A DNA stretch of 64,000 nt from Vagococcus coleopterorum (GTDB taxonomy: Bacteria; Bacillota; Bacilli; Lactobacillales; Vagococcaceae), in assembly GCF_011303955.1 (NCBI RefSeq), contig NZ_CP049886.1, forward strand, positions 124,001 through 188,000. Direction: 5' to 3'. The position numbers and the translations under genes are program-made. Numbering within the stretch: the stretch's first letter is position 1; each line of letters begins with the position of its first letter. Shown piece after piece: positions 54,128 to 64,000 of this stretch. The notes beneath the pieces are model-generated. The model was not told the origin of the DNA. It did no database searches and saw only the letters and a program-made list of their open reading frames with translations.

Positions 54128-55834
54128 CTCAGGTCTTTTAGTTGCATTGTTGTAGTTGTTTTTGTGACGTTGACTCGTTTCCATAATCACTGGCAAGATA
54201 ACTGGACGACGTTTTGTTTTTTCAAACAAGTGACGACTTAGTTGTTCACGAATATCTTGTTTTAATTTACCCCACTCAAAATCATTTGTTTTTAAGTTTT
54301 CAGTAATGATATCTTCAACGATAGCTGCACTTTCGTCCATTAAATCTTGACTTTGTTTCGCATAAACAAAACCACGTGTTGTAATTTTGGGTCGAGCAAC
54401 AATTTTTTGTTTTTTACGATTGATTGTTGTAACCGCAATTAAAATACCATCTTCTGATAAAATGCGACGATCACGTAAAACAATATTTCCAATATCGCCT
54501 ACACCTAGACCATCAATCATGATGTTATCTGCTTCAACAGAACCTGCCATATGCATGCGTCCACTATTGTACTCTAATACATCGCCGCGGCCTGTGATAT
54601 AGATATTTTTATAATCCATTCCCATTTCATGCGCTAAATCAGCATGAGCTGCAAGCATACGGTATTCACCTTGAATTGGAATAAAGAATTTTGGTTTCAT
54701 TAAGTTCAACATTAATTTCAAATCATTTGGATTGGCATGTCCTGATACACGGAAGTTATCAGAAATTGTTTTAACTGTTCCACCAGCGCGGTAGATCATA
54801 TCTTCTGTTTTAGCCACAGTTGTTTCCATCGCAATTGAAGGCGTCGTCGTAATATAAACTAAATCACCTTCTTCAATGTTGATACCTGAGTGCGAACGAG
54901 CACTTGCCATACGTTGGATTCCTTTAATTGGTTCACCTGTACGACCAGTTTCTAAAACTAACAACTCATCTGGTTGATAATCTTTCATGTCTTTCGCTTG
55001 AATTAAAATATCATCACTTGGTAACGTGATTTTACCTAACTTAATCGCTAATTGAATGATACGTTCAATGCCTTCACCTGTTAAAACAACTTTACGCATT
55101 GATTTTTCAGCCGCATCTAAAACTTGTTGGATACGTTGTAAATTACTGGCAACACTGGCAACAATAATGCGGCCCTTCCAGTAACGTAATGTGTCATAAA
55201 CTTCTTCAGCAATCGCTTTTTCAGCTGCTACTGGGGCTGGATTTTCTGAGTTAGTAGAATCTGATAATAAAGCTAACACGCCTTCTTTACCAATTTCTGC
55301 TAAACGACCAAAATCAGTGGCATACATTGGAACCGCACCGTGATCAAATTTGAAATCACCTGTGTAAACAATGTTACCTTCCTCTGTTTTAATTGAAACC
55401 CCAACTGAATCTGGAATAGTATGCGTTGTTCTAAAGAAACTCACTGTCCCATGTTGGAAATCAATTTCTGTAAACTCATCAATCACATGGAAGTCAGTGA
55501 ATTTTTTCGAACCTGGGTACTCTGACGTCCGCATTTTCGCTAATTCAACTGTTAACTCCGTACCAAAGACTGGCACATCAACTTCTTCTAATACGTATGG
55601 TAAAGCACCAATCGCATCAGCGTGACCATGCGTTAAGAAAATCCCTGCTACACGATCTTTATTTTCTACTAAATAGTTGATTCCTGGAATGACGATGTCG
55701 ATCCCTAGTAAATCATTTTCTGGATACTTCATCCCACAGTCTAAGACAAAAATCTCATCTTCTACTTCTGCGACATACAAATTTTTTCCATTTTCGCGGA
55801 CTCCGCCCAATGGAATGATTTTAATATTACTCAA
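54116..55834 (-). CDS. rnjB: Ribonuclease J2 (beta-CASP, degenerate active site)
   Basis: This 572-aa metallo-beta-lactamase/beta-CASP protein is RNase J2, the partner of RNase J1. The N-terminus IIPLGGVRENGKNLYVAEVE is J2-like. The metal motif, HGHEDHIG in J1, reads THGHADAIG here, so one Asp and His ligand positions are changed and activity is expected to be low alone. The beta-CASP region and C-terminal oligomerisation domain are present. It starts with TTG (GAGGTG 7 bases before); no ATG lies near. Confidence 0.9.
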   Translation of the reverse strand: MSNIKIIPLGGVRENGKNLYVAEVEDEIFVLDCGMKYPENDLLGIDIVIPGINYLVENKDRVAGIFLTHGHADAIGALPYVLEEVDVPVFGTELTVELAKMRTSEYPGSKKFTDFHVIDEFTEIDFQHGTVSFFRTTHTIPDSVGVSIKTEEGNIVYTGDFKFDHGAVPMYATDFGRLAEIGKEGVLALLSDSTNSENPAPVAAEKAIAEEVYDTLRYWKGRIIVASVASNLQRIQQVLDAAEKSMRKVVLTGEGIERIIQLAIKLGKITLPSDDILIQAKDMKDYQPDELLVLETGRTGEPIKGIQRMASARSHSGINIEEGDLVYITTTPSIAMETTVAKTEDMIYRAGGTVKTISDNFRVSGHANPNDLKLMLNLMKPKFFIPIQGEYRMLAAHADLAHEMGMDYKNIYITGRGDVLEYNSGRMHMAGSVEADNIMIDGLGVGDIGNIVLRDRRILSEDGILIAVTTINRKKQKIVARPKITTRGFVYAKQSQDLMDESAAIVEDIITENLKTNDFEWGKLKQDIREQLSRHLFEKTKRRPVILPVIMETSQRHKNNYNNATKRPEKKA

Positions 55835-56042
55835 ATTTCTTCACCTCAAATAAACTTTCTTTAATTTTTATTTTTTTGAATTTATCTACTTATATAAGAA
55901 CTGTGATCAGTTCTGAAAGTGGTCTTCTTCTATTTAAAGTCGTCTGACAAGAAAGTAAACTTTCCAATACGGCGGTCCTTTAATAGAAATTCATCTATTA
56001 TCTTACCATAAACCATGGAAAATATCTCATAATTAAGCCACA

Positions 56043-56071
56043 AAAAAACTACTGGAAATTTCCAGTAGTCC
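56043..56071 (-). terminator. ABC exporter terminator
   Basis: A perfect palindrome ACTACTGGAAATTTCCAGTAGT followed by a T-run on the minus strand. Confidence 0.88.
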
Positions 56072-57786
56072 TAATCTCTAAATTGCGCATCATATAATTT
56101 TTTATAGGCTCCGTCTTTTGCAAGTAGTTCTTTATGGCTACCTTCTTCAACAATCCCTTGAGTGTTAACGACCACGATGCGATCGGCTTGTTGAATTGTT
56201 GCTAACCGGTGAGCGATGATTAAGGTTGTTCTACCAGCTGCAAGCGATAGAAGAGACTCCTGAATCACTTGTTCTGTTTCAGTATCTAAAGCTGATGTTG
56301 CTTCATCTAAAATTAAAATCGGCGGGTTTTTCAAGAACATTCTAGCAATCGCTACACGTTGTTTTTGACCACCAGACAATTTAACCCCACGTTCACCTAC
56401 TACCGTATTCAATCCTTCTGGCATCTCTTCCACAACTTGTTCTAAATGAGCCAACTTAATTGCTTGATCGATAGCCTCTTCACTTGCTGACAAATCGCCA
56501 TAAGCAACATTTTCTCGTAACGTTCCAGGGAACAAGAAAACATCTTGTTGAACAATGCCGATATTGCCACGTAATGACTCTAACGTATAGTCACGAATAT
56601 CACGATCTTCCACTTTGACACTGCCACTAGTGACTTCATAAAAACGTGGTAACAAATTACAAAGCGTTGTCTTACCTGCGCCACTTGGGCCAACAAAAGC
56701 AACTGTTTCACCTGGTTTGATTGCCAATGAAATGTTTTCTAAAACTTTTGTGCCATCACTATAAGAGAAAGATACATTCTCATAAGTGATATGACCTTCT
56801 ACCCCAACTAATTCCTGGGCATCTGGTCGACCCTGAATTTTTGATGGTGTATCGATTTCCTTGGCAAAACGTTTGAAGCCAGCTATTCCTTTGGGATAAC
56901 TTTCAATCATATTATTTACTTTTTCAATCGGTCGAATAAAGACATTGGACAATAGAATAAAACCAACAAATTGACCATAGGTAATTTCACCACGAATGGT
57001 ATAAAACGCACCGAAAATCAGGGCGAATAAGCTGATTAAGCGGATTAAAAAATAGTTGTACGATGAACTCACACCCATGACTTGATAAAACTTCAATTTC
57101 GATTGTCTGTATAATTGATTTAAGCTTTCAAAACGCTCACGTTCATAAGCTTCATTTGTAAAGGACTGAACAACACGCACTCCACTAACTGAGGCTTCAA
57201 TCCCTGCATTGAACTCACCTAAATTATCATAAATTTCTGTGTTAACCTTCGTCATCTTCTTATTAAAGACGACTAAAGCAATTGTAATAAATGGCACTAA
57301 AATAGAAGTTGCAATTGCCAACTGGACATGAATATCCATCATTAAAACAAAGGCACCCACCAACGTCATAATCGTTATGAAAATATCTTCTGGACCGTGA
57401 TGCGCCACTTCAGAAATCTCAAATAAATCTGTCGTTAAGCGACTGATTAACTTCCCTGTTTTTTGATTATCATAATATTCAAAAGATTGTTTTTGAATAT
57501 GGGCATATAAATCACGACGCATATCGGTTTCAATATTGACGCCTAACTTATGACCAAACGTCACCACGATATACTGTAAAACAGTGTTGACCATGTAAAA
57601 GAAAAGTAACGATAAACATGCCACAATAATAAGTGTCCAATTTTTTTGTGGCATAATTTTGTCGATCACTTGGTTTACGACAATCGGAAAAGCTAATTCT
57701 AAAACTGCTGCTATAGTTGCACACCCAAAATCAAGAATAAATAATTTCTTGTAGGGTTTATAATAACTGAAAAATCTTTTTAACAT
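56071..57786 (-). CDS. ABC exporter half-transporter (multidrug/lipid type)
   Basis: This 571-aa protein joins a six-helix exporter domain (about 1-310) to a nucleotide-binding domain. Walker A GPSGAGKTT (about 360-368), signature LSGGQKQRVAIAR and Walker B ILILDEATSALD are all canonical. It should work as a homodimer since no partner half-transporter is adjacent. The substrate is unknown. GGAGG precedes the ATG. Confidence 0.92.
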   Translation of the reverse strand: MLKRFFSYYKPYKKLFILDFGCATIAAVLELAFPIVVNQVIDKIMPQKNWTLIIVACLSLLFFYMVNTVLQYIVVTFGHKLGVNIETDMRRDLYAHIQKQSFEYYDNQKTGKLISRLTTDLFEISEVAHHGPEDIFITIMTLVGAFVLMMDIHVQLAIATSILVPFITIALVVFNKKMTKVNTEIYDNLGEFNAGIEASVSGVRVVQSFTNEAYERERFESLNQLYRQSKLKFYQVMGVSSSYNYFLIRLISLFALIFGAFYTIRGEITYGQFVGFILLSNVFIRPIEKVNNMIESYPKGIAGFKRFAKEIDTPSKIQGRPDAQELVGVEGHITYENVSFSYSDGTKVLENISLAIKPGETVAFVGPSGAGKTTLCNLLPRFYEVTSGSVKVEDRDIRDYTLESLRGNIGIVQQDVFLFPGTLRENVAYGDLSASEEAIDQAIKLAHLEQVVEEMPEGLNTVVGERGVKLSGGQKQRVAIARMFLKNPPILILDEATSALDTETEQVIQESLLSLAAGRTTLIIAHRLATIQQADRIVVVNTQGIVEEGSHKELLAKDGAYKKLYDAQFRD

Positions 57787-57845
57787 AACAAAACCTCCTT
57801 ATCTATCAATTAAAACAAAGAAGGTATTTTTAGTAAAGACATAAC

Positions 57846-57873
57846 AAAAAGCTTACTCTATGAGTAAGCTTTA
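57846..57873 (-). terminator. DUF1846 gene terminator
   Basis: AAAGCTTACTC-TAT-GAGTAAGCTTT lies just past the gene. Confidence 0.88.
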
Positions 57874-57876
57874 AAT

Positions 57877-59385
57877 TTAAACAAAATATAAGTTTGATGA
57901 AGCATATTCGGGATCACAGGTAATATCAATTCCTAATGATTTCAAAATTTGTTCGTCATCATTATTTAACATCACTGTTGAGTGAGCTTGCGAACCGCTT
58001 AAAGCATCTAATTGATCATACGCAATTTTAGCCGTCGGGTTCGTTACCGCACTAATTGATAAAGCAATCAAGACTTCATTAGCATTTAAGGCTGCTAATT
58101 TACTGTGTAAATCTTCTGTTTTTAACTTTTGAATGGTTTCTAAAATAACAGGTGATAATAACAAAATATCATCAGAAATATTGGCTAATTTTTTCACGCC
58201 GTTTAACAATGCAGTAGAACAAGAATCCAATAACGCTGTTGTCCTTCCGGTTACCACATCGCCGTTAGGTAATTCTAGCGCAATCACTGCTGGGACTTCT
58301 GCTTGATCATTACCCGCTTTTAATTTTTCAGAGTAATCACGTGCTGGTTTAACCGGTACACGGTCTTCTTGTTTTAATTCTACTTCTTCCATAATTAACT
58401 TCATACGGTGTAAAACTTCTTCATCCACAATCCCTTTTTTAAAGTCACATGCTGTCGAGAAGTAACGACGAATAATCTCTTGTTTAGAGGCGTCTTGGAC
58501 CACTTGATCATCGGTAATACCAAAACCAACTCGGTTCACACCCATATCTGTTGGCGATTTGAAAACAGCTGGTTTATTCGTAATTTTCTCAATAATGCGT
58601 TTGATTACTGGGAACGTTTCGATATCACGATTGTAGTTAACAGCCATCTCTTGATAAGCATCGTAATGGAAAGAATCAATCATATTAACGTCTTTCAAGT
58701 CAACAGTTGCCGCTTCATAGGCAATGTTTAGTGGGTGTTTTAACGGCACGTTCCAAACTGGGAATGTTTCAAATTTAGAATAATCTGCCACACGACCTTG
58801 ACGACTTTCGTGGTAAAGCTGATTTAAACATGTGGCTAATTTACCACTACCCGCACCTGGTGCCGTTACCACAACAATCGGTTTGGTTGTTTCCACATAA
58901 GGGTTTTTACCAAATCCTTCTTCACTCACGATTTTTTCAACATTTGAAGGATAATCTTCAATTGCAGCGTGTGTGTAAACTTTAATGCCACGACGTTCTA
59001 ATTTATTAATAAATAATTGCGTTGACGGTTGACCATTGTAACGAGTAATCACAACACTGTTTACTGCTAAGCCATACTCTGTTAGTTCATCAATCGAACG
59101 CAAAATATCCATATCATAAGTAATCCCATAATCGCCACGGATTTTATTACGTTCGATATCACCTGCATAAACACAAATAATAATTTCAGTTTTATCTTTT
59201 AATTTTTGTAACAATTTAATTTTGGCATCTTCATCAAATCCCGGTAAAACACGTTTGGCGTGTTTGTCACCAATTAATTTTCCACCAAATTCTAAGTACA
59301 ATTTGTCATAGTGATCAACACGTTCTAAAATGTACTTTGATTGTTCTTCAATATACTTCTCTGGATCAAAACCGATCTTCTTCAT
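57877..59385 (-). CDS. DUF1846 family protein
   Basis: This 502-aa member of the DUF1846 family is common in Firmicutes and has no known function. It starts [20 protein letters not shown] and has a P-loop-like [12 protein letters not shown] (about 175-186) with Leu in place of Ser/Thr after the Lys. The stretch [19 protein letters not shown] is a family block. It is monocistronic, with GGAGGG before the ATG and its own terminator. Confidence 0.88.
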   Translation of the reverse strand: MKKIGFDPEKYIEEQSKYILERVDHYDKLYLEFGGKLIGDKHAKRVLPGFDEDAKIKLLQKLKDKTEIIICVYAGDIERNKIRGDYGITYDMDILRSIDELTEYGLAVNSVVITRYNGQPSTQLFINKLERRGIKVYTHAAIEDYPSNVEKIVSEEGFGKNPYVETTKPIVVVTAPGAGSGKLATCLNQLYHESRQGRVADYSKFETFPVWNVPLKHPLNIAYEAATVDLKDVNMIDSFHYDAYQEMAVNYNRDIETFPVIKRIIEKITNKPAVFKSPTDMGVNRVGFGITDDQVVQDASKQEIIRRYFSTACDFKKGIVDEEVLHRMKLIMEEVELKQEDRVPVKPARDYSEKLKAGNDQAEVPAVIALELPNGDVVTGRTTALLDSCSTALLNGVKKLANISDDILLLSPVILETIQKLKTEDLHSKLAALNANEVLIALSISAVTNPTAKIAYDQLDALSGSQAHSTVMLNNDDEQILKSLGIDITCDPEYASSNLYFV

Positions 59386-59557
59386 TTTGTTCCCTCCTGG
59401 CTACCTTTTCGTAAAATCATATTCACCTATTATATACTAATATCCATCTGAAACAAGTGATTTAATCAGCTTTTTATCGAAAATTCGAAAGATTTAAACT
59501 TCCGCAATTTTTGTGGTAAACTTATGACAATGACCCCTAAAAAATGGAGGAAAAACG

Positions 59558-60448
59558 ATGACAATTACTGAAGGATACATGCCTTATTTAGGTTATCAAA
59601 CGTATTACCGCATTGTAGGTGATACTAATCCACAAAAAGCCCCGTTGATTTTATTACATGGCGGACCTGGCTCAACTCATAACTATTTTGAACTCTTTGA
59701 CGAATTAGCAAAAGCTGACCAACGTCAAATTATCATGTATGATCAACTTGGATGTGGACTTTCTGCCACTGAATCCCGTCCTGATTTATGGACGTCGAAA
59801 ACGTGGATTGAAGAATTAATTGCTTTAAAAGATTTTTTAAATATTGATGAGTGTCATATTCTTGGGCAATCATGGGGTGGCATGATGTTAATTGAATATT
59901 TATGTGACTACAACCCAACAGGAATAAAAAGCGCGATTCTTTCAAGCACTTTACCTTCTTCTGAGCTTTGGGGACAAGAACAGCATCGCATGATTAAATT
60001 TATGTCTGCGGAACACCAAGCGGCCATTGCTGAAGCGGAAGCCACTAACAACTTTACAAGTGAAGCTTACTTAGCAGCTAACGAAGAATTCATGTTGCGT
60101 CACGCCGCACCACACTGGGGCCCGGATGCGCCAGAACCACTACGACGTAAAAAAGTCAGCGGAACGGAAGCTTATAATACTGCTTGGGGACCTAATGAGT
60201 TCCATCCGAACGGCAACTTACACAATTGGGAATATCGTGATAAACTTCATACCATTGCTGTCCCGACCTTAGTTACTAGTGGTAGCAATGATTTATCAAC
60301 CCCATTAATCGCTAAAACAATGGCTGATGATATTCCAAATGCTAAGTGGGAACTATTTGCTCACAGTCGCCACATGCCTTTTGCTGAAGAAACTGAAAAA
60401 TATATCGCTATTTTAACTGACTGGTTAAATACCGTTGAAACAAACTAA
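59558..60448 (+). CDS. pip: Proline iminopeptidase-like alpha/beta hydrolase
   Basis: This 296-aa serine hydrolase of the S33 family would release N-terminal Pro from peptides. The oxyanion motif LLHGGPGST (about 33-41), the nucleophile elbow GQSWGG (Ser105) and a late SRHMPF His are present. The length and motifs fit lactic-acid-bacteria PepIP. Related esterases cannot be excluded. GGAGG precedes the ATG. Confidence 0.88.
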   Translation: MTITEGYMPYLGYQTYYRIVGDTNPQKAPLILLHGGPGSTHNYFELFDELAKADQRQIIMYDQLGCGLSATESRPDLWTSKTWIEELIALKDFLNIDECHILGQSWGGMMLIEYLCDYNPTGIKSAILSSTLPSSELWGQEQHRMIKFMSAEHQAAIAEAEATNNFTSEAYLAANEEFMLRHAAPHWGPDAPEPLRRKKVSGTEAYNTAWGPNEFHPNGNLHNWEYRDKLHTIAVPTLVTSGSNDLSTPLIAKTMADDIPNAKWELFAHSRHMPFAEETEKYIAILTDWLNTVETN

Positions 60449-60480
60449 AAAGAGTTGAGGAAAATTCCTCAACTCTTTTT
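60446..60480. terminator. Bidirectional terminator pip / prenyltransferase gene
   Basis: AAAAAGAGTTGAGG-(6)-CCTCAACTCTTTTT lies between convergent genes. Confidence 0.92.
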
Positions 60481-61445
60481 TAGATCCAGTTAACTATTCC
60501 CTTATTCAAGAAAAATAATACTAAGCAAATAATACTCATCCAACCGTGGAAATGATAAATCAACAGTAGCGGACGCGGTCCAAACTCACGACCCATTTCA
60601 GGATAAACGGCTTCAATTTTATAGTATTGTCGATACCAACGCCAATACCATTGAAGCGCAAATATTCCTAAACCGAATAAAAAGACCCACCAGTGGAAGC
60701 TCGTAAGACAAACTACCGTCCAAGCCAGCAATAGTAAGATAAATTCAGGAATAATAATCAAAATTGAATTTCTAAAACCAATAATGTGCGGCAGCGTTTT
60801 ACGTACCCCTAAGTCTTTTTCATAATCCCCAGTATTATTAGTCGACATTAAGAAGACAGTCATCAACATGCTGATCAAAGCGAAACTTAATGTGTTAATC
60901 GTCACCGAGCCTGTTTGAATCCAACTTGACACTAAGGAACTTAATCCCCCAACAAACAATCCCGATACAAACTCTCCTATCGGGTATAAAATATACGGTT
61001 TAGGTCCTAAAGAATAGGTAATAGCAGCTAATAAGCCTAGACACCCTAGCGTAAACAATAACCAACTTTGTAATAACCAGGCTAATAATAACCCCGATAA
61101 TCCGCCTACACCAATCATTCCTAATAGTGTTAAACAGGCATCAAGCAATGTTGCGTCTCCTCTAACAAGGCCTTCACTTCCTAAGTGTTCCGTGAAGGTG
61201 GATTCATCCTCTTCATTTTTTAAGTAAGCTCTAATTTCATTAGCCACGTTCGCCACGATATTAAAACTATAACCACAAATAATAAATAAAAGTAAGGGAA
61301 TCACTTTCAATTCTCCAACCAAATAAGCCCCAAACAAACCGCTACTTAAAATTGGTAAGCCTGTAGCAAACCCTGTCCTAACTTCCATTACTGTATAGGC
61401 TCTTTTCGGAAACCCAATCGCCCACTTCATAAATTCTTTAAACAT
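60480..61445 (-). CDS. menA: UbiA/MenA-type prenyltransferase
   Basis: This 321-aa membrane enzyme has about eight helices and the second Asp-rich motif NNTGDYEKDLGVRKTLP (about 207-223), which matches 1,4-dihydroxy-2-naphthoate prenyltransferase. The first motif, NVANEIRAYLKNEEDE, departs from the standard NxxxDxxxD. It may make demethylmenaquinone; a different aromatic acceptor is possible. The ATG at 61445 has GAGGTGG just before. It is divergent from mvaS, which supplies its prenyl donor pathway. Confidence 0.83.
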   Translation of the reverse strand: MFKEFMKWAIGFPKRAYTVMEVRTGFATGLPILSSGLFGAYLVGELKVIPLLLFIICGYSFNIVANVANEIRAYLKNEEDESTFTEHLGSEGLVRGDATLLDACLTLLGMIGVGGLSGLLLAWLLQSWLLFTLGCLGLLAAITYSLGPKPYILYPIGEFVSGLFVGGLSSLVSSWIQTGSVTINTLSFALISMLMTVFLMSTNNTGDYEKDLGVRKTLPHIIGFRNSILIIIPEFILLLLAWTVVCLTSFHWWVFLFGLGIFALQWYWRWYRQYYKIEAVYPEMGREFGPRPLLLIYHFHGWMSIICLVLFFLNKGIVNWI

Positions 61446-61659
61446 CTTCCACCTCAATAACTTTCAACAGATTATCTATTCTATATTATACAGAATTACT
61501 TTTGAATGAAAACCCTCACTACAGCTCAAATCACTTGTTTTTTAAAGAAAGATTAAGTTCGCTGTTTATAGCAATATAATAATGGAATTATGTTAAAATA
61601 TAAAAGACAATTATCCTATATTTAGGACTTAAATAAAACTACAGAAAGTTGGATATTAA

Positions 61660-62826
61660 ATGACTATCGGAATTGATAAAATAAATTTCTTTGCACCCCA
61701 TTTATATCTTGATTTAGTTACACTTGCTGAAGCTCGTGGTATTGATCCAAATAAATATACAAAAGGCATTGGGCAAGAAAAAATGGCCATTACTCCTTTA
61801 ACACAAGATACTGTTTCAATGGCAGCTAACGCAGCTGAACCAATTGTTTCAAAAGAAGATGCTGCCTTAATTGACATGGTCATCCTTGGAACCGAATCTG
61901 GTTTTGATTATTCAAAAGCTGGTGCGACTTATATTCACCAACTTTTAGGAATTCAACCCTTTGCTCGTAGCATCGAAATTAAACAAGCTTGTTACGGTGC
62001 TACTGCTGGTATCTTAATGGCAAAAGATTACATCGAAAAACATCCCGACCGCAAAGTCTTAGTAGTTGCGTCAGATATTGCACGTTACGGTCTTGAAACA
62101 CCTGGCGAAGCGACACAAGGTGCCGGTGCTGTTGCCATGTTAATCAGCAGCAATCCTGACATTTTAATTATCGATGATGAATCAGTTGCGATGACGGAAA
62201 ATATTTTTGATTTCTGGCGTCCAATCTATTCTGACAATGCCTTGGTTGATGGTAAATTTTCAAACGAAGCTTACATTAAATTCTTTGCCGACACCTGGCA
62301 TGAATACCAAAGAAGGACTCATGCATCTTTAGCTGACTTCGAAGCTATCTGTTTCCACTTACCTTATTCAAAAATGGGTAAAAAAGCATTGTTACCCGTC
62401 TTAGAAGAAGCAGACGAAACAACCCAAGCTCGTTTATTAGCAAATTACGAAGAAAGTATTCGTTACACGAAAGCTATCGGTAACATTTATACCGGTTCAC
62501 TTTATCTTGGTCTATGTTCATTACTTGATAACCAAGATAAACTTGCCGCGGGACATCGTATCGGACTATTCAGTTACGGTTCTGGAGCAGTTGCTGAATT
62601 CTTTACGGGTCGTTTAGCTGAGAACTTTAAAACGGCTATTCGGACAAATGAGCACCAAGACTTATTAGCCAACCGGACAGCCTTGTCAATGACAGAGTAC
62701 GAAGAGTTATTCAAACAAAAATTACCTGTTGACGGATCAACCTTAGAATTAGATTCTAAAGATGACACTTCAACGATTCAATTAACAAAAGTGACTGATC
62801 ATCAACGTCACTATCTTAAAAAATAA
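61660..62826 (+). CDS. mvaS: Hydroxymethylglutaryl-CoA synthase
   Basis: This 388-aa enzyme condenses acetyl-CoA with acetoacetyl-CoA in the mevalonate pathway. The catalytic Cys111 lies in EIKQACYGATAG, Glu79 in LGTESGFDYSKAG, and the catalytic His in ICFHLPYSKMGKKAL. The size is that of the Gram-positive MvaS. The ribosome site (GAAAG..GGA) is weak. It is followed after 13 bases by the mvaE-like gene, suggesting an operon. Confidence 0.96.
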   Translation: MTIGIDKINFFAPHLYLDLVTLAEARGIDPNKYTKGIGQEKMAITPLTQDTVSMAANAAEPIVSKEDAALIDMVILGTESGFDYSKAGATYIHQLLGIQPFARSIEIKQACYGATAGILMAKDYIEKHPDRKVLVVASDIARYGLETPGEATQGAGAVAMLISSNPDILIIDDESVAMTENIFDFWRPIYSDNALVDGKFSNEAYIKFFADTWHEYQRRTHASLADFEAICFHLPYSKMGKKALLPVLEEADETTQARLLANYEESIRYTKAIGNIYTGSLYLGLCSLLDNQDKLAAGHRIGLFSYGSGAVAEFFTGRLAENFKTAIRTNEHQDLLANRTALSMTEYEELFKQKLPVDGSTLELDSKDDTSTIQLTKVTDHQRHYLKK

Positions 62827-62839
62827 GAGGAGCCTTATA

Positions 62840-64000
62840 ATGAGAGAAGTTGTCATTCTTAGTGCTAAACGAACACCAATCGGAAAATTCAAAGGAGCCT
62901 TTGCCAACACATCCGCTGTTGAATTAGGAACAGTCGCTGTCACTTCGGCGATTCAAGATGCTGGAATTACCAGCGAATTAATTGATCAAGTTATTTTAGG
63001 TAATGTTTTACAAGCAGGTAATGGTCAAAACCCAGCCCGCCAAGTTGCCATCCATTCTGGCATTCCTAAAACATCACCCGCTATGACTATTAATGAAGTT
63101 TGTGGTTCAGGTCTTAAATCCGTTATCTTAGGTGCCCAAGCAATTCAACTGGGACAGGCTAATACTGTTGTTGTAGGCGGCATTGAAAACATGTCTCAAT
63201 CTCCCCTACTTTATCAACGTTCTGCTACAGAAAATAAATTTGATGAAGCGCAGCTTGCTGATTCAATGATTTTAGACGGTTTAACCGATGCCTTTAGCCA
63301 AGAACATATGGGTACTACTGCTGAAGCTGTCGCATCTAAATATCAAATCACTCGTGAAGAACAAGATGCTTATGCAAATGAGTCACAACAAAAAGCAGCA
63401 CGCGCACAAGCTAATGGCTGTTTTGAAAAAGAAATCGCAGTTGTTGAAACATCTGACGGTTTAATCATTTCAGACCAAGGAGTCCGTCCGAACAGTTCAA
63501 CCGAAAAACTAGCGACCCTAAACCCCGCTTTTGTCAAAGAAGGGAGTGTCACTGCTGGTAATTCTTCGACAATCAATGACGGCGCAGCTGCTCTTGTTAT
63601 TATGGCAAAAGATGTGGCTGATGAGCTTGGCCTAGATTATCTTGCTACTTTAGGTCATTACACAGAAATCGGCAATGACCCTAAATACATGGGCTATGCT
63701 CCCTACTATGCAATTAAAGCGTTACTTGATAAAAACAAGCAAACCCCAGAAGATATAGATTTGTATGAAATCAACGAAGCCTTTGCTTCTCAATCTTTAG
63801 CCATTGTAAAAGATCTAGGTTTACCACCTGAAAAAGTGAACCCTTTTGGTGGTGCTATCGCTTTAGGTCATCCCTTAGGAGCATCTGGAGCTCGCATTTT
63901 GACAACTCTCGTCCACTCACTTGAACGAGAAGATAAGCATACTGGTATTGCCTCACTTTGTGTCGGTGGTGGTATCGGCTTAGCATTATCGGTCACACGA
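62840..64000 (+). CDS. mvaE: Acetyl-CoA acetyltransferase, probable N-terminal domain of MvaE (cut by window edge)
   Basis: 387 codons run open to the window end. They form a full thiolase: the acyl-acceptor Cys88 is in NEVCGSGLKS, His344 in LGHPLGASGA and the second Cys374 in LCVGGGIG. In Enterococcus, MvaE fuses this domain to HMG-CoA reductase. The frame shows no stop at the usual thiolase end (about residue 385-390), which favours the fusion, but the reductase part is not visible. AAGAGGAG precedes the ATG. Confidence 0.88.
   Translation, partial: MREVVILSAKRTPIGKFKGAFANTSAVELGTVAVTSAIQDAGITSELIDQVILGNVLQAGNGQNPARQVAIHSGIPKTSPAMTINEVCGSGLKSVILGAQAIQLGQANTVVVGGIENMSQSPLLYQRSATENKFDEAQLADSMILDGLTDAFSQEHMGTTAEAVASKYQITREEQDAYANESQQKAARAQANGCFEKEIAVVETSDGLIISDQGVRPNSSTEKLATLNPAFVKEGSVTAGNSSTINDGAAALVIMAKDVADELGLDYLATLGHYTEIGNDPKYMGYAPYYAIKALLDKNKQTPEDIDLYEINEAFASQSLAIVKDLGLPPEKVNPFGGAIALGHPLGASGARILTTLVHSLEREDKHTGIASLCVGGGIGLALSVTR

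Overview
The window is a low-GC Gram-positive (Firmicutes) chromosome segment, most likely from the Lactobacillales and probably Enterococcaceae (Vagococcus- or Enterococcus-like). The evidence is the gene set and order: ireB-ruvX-yrzB, prsA/hit/ecsAB, yhaO-yhaN-yhaM, relQ-nadK-rluD next to a CYTH protein and SpxH, CIRCE-controlled groESL, rex beside an ABC-F gene, RNase J2, and a mevalonate-type isoprenoid pathway (mvaS followed by a thiolase that starts like enterococcal mvaE). The assignment is inferred from proteins, not from rRNA.

Layout. 1-11.9 kb: housekeeping genes (zapA partial, rnhC, yrzB, ruvX, ireB, prsA, ytxH-like, hit, ecsAB, ytmP, trmB, a Nudix protein, and a pepA-ytpP-usp-ytpR operon). 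11.97-12.94 kb: a stand-alone secreted ETX/MTX2-type (aerolysin-fold) pore-forming toxin, followed by about 600 bp without a convincing gene. 13.5-28.8 kb: yhaONM, yheA, a class A PBP, an RluD-type synthase, divergent argR/argS with ARG-box-like sites, queT under a preQ1-I riboswitch, a lipid kinase and recD2. 28.8-32.8 kb: an accessory island holding a gene-free stretch rich in terminators, an LPXTG-anchored L-type-lectin-like surface protein with a PTE/PTK stalk, a decayed plasmid-type (DUF536-like) gene overlapped at its start by a perfect 24-bp palindrome, and a frameshifted small secreted-protein gene. 32.8-64 kb: core genes again: trmL behind a hairpin-rich leader, rlmA, cutC, relQ-nadK-rluD-mgtE, CYTH, spxH, pepF, coiA, a purine permease with a cre site, a regulator with HTH and TPR-like parts, groESL, a CPBP protease, rex, ABC-F, ytoI-nrnA, rnjB, an ABC exporter, DUF1846, a prolyl aminopeptidase-like hydrolase, a MenA/UbiA-type prenyltransferase, mvaS and the 5' part of mvaE.

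The genes cover RNA processing and modification (RnhC, YhaM, RNase J2, NrnA, TrmB, TrmL, RlmA, RluD-type), envelope and secretion quality control (PrsA, EcsAB, PBP, IreB), stress and redox sensing (GroESL, Rex, SpxH, RelQ) and isoprenoid synthesis. The parts most worth follow-up are the toxin, the 28.8-32.8 kb island, and the RNA leaders of trmL, queT, pepA, argS and the purine permease.
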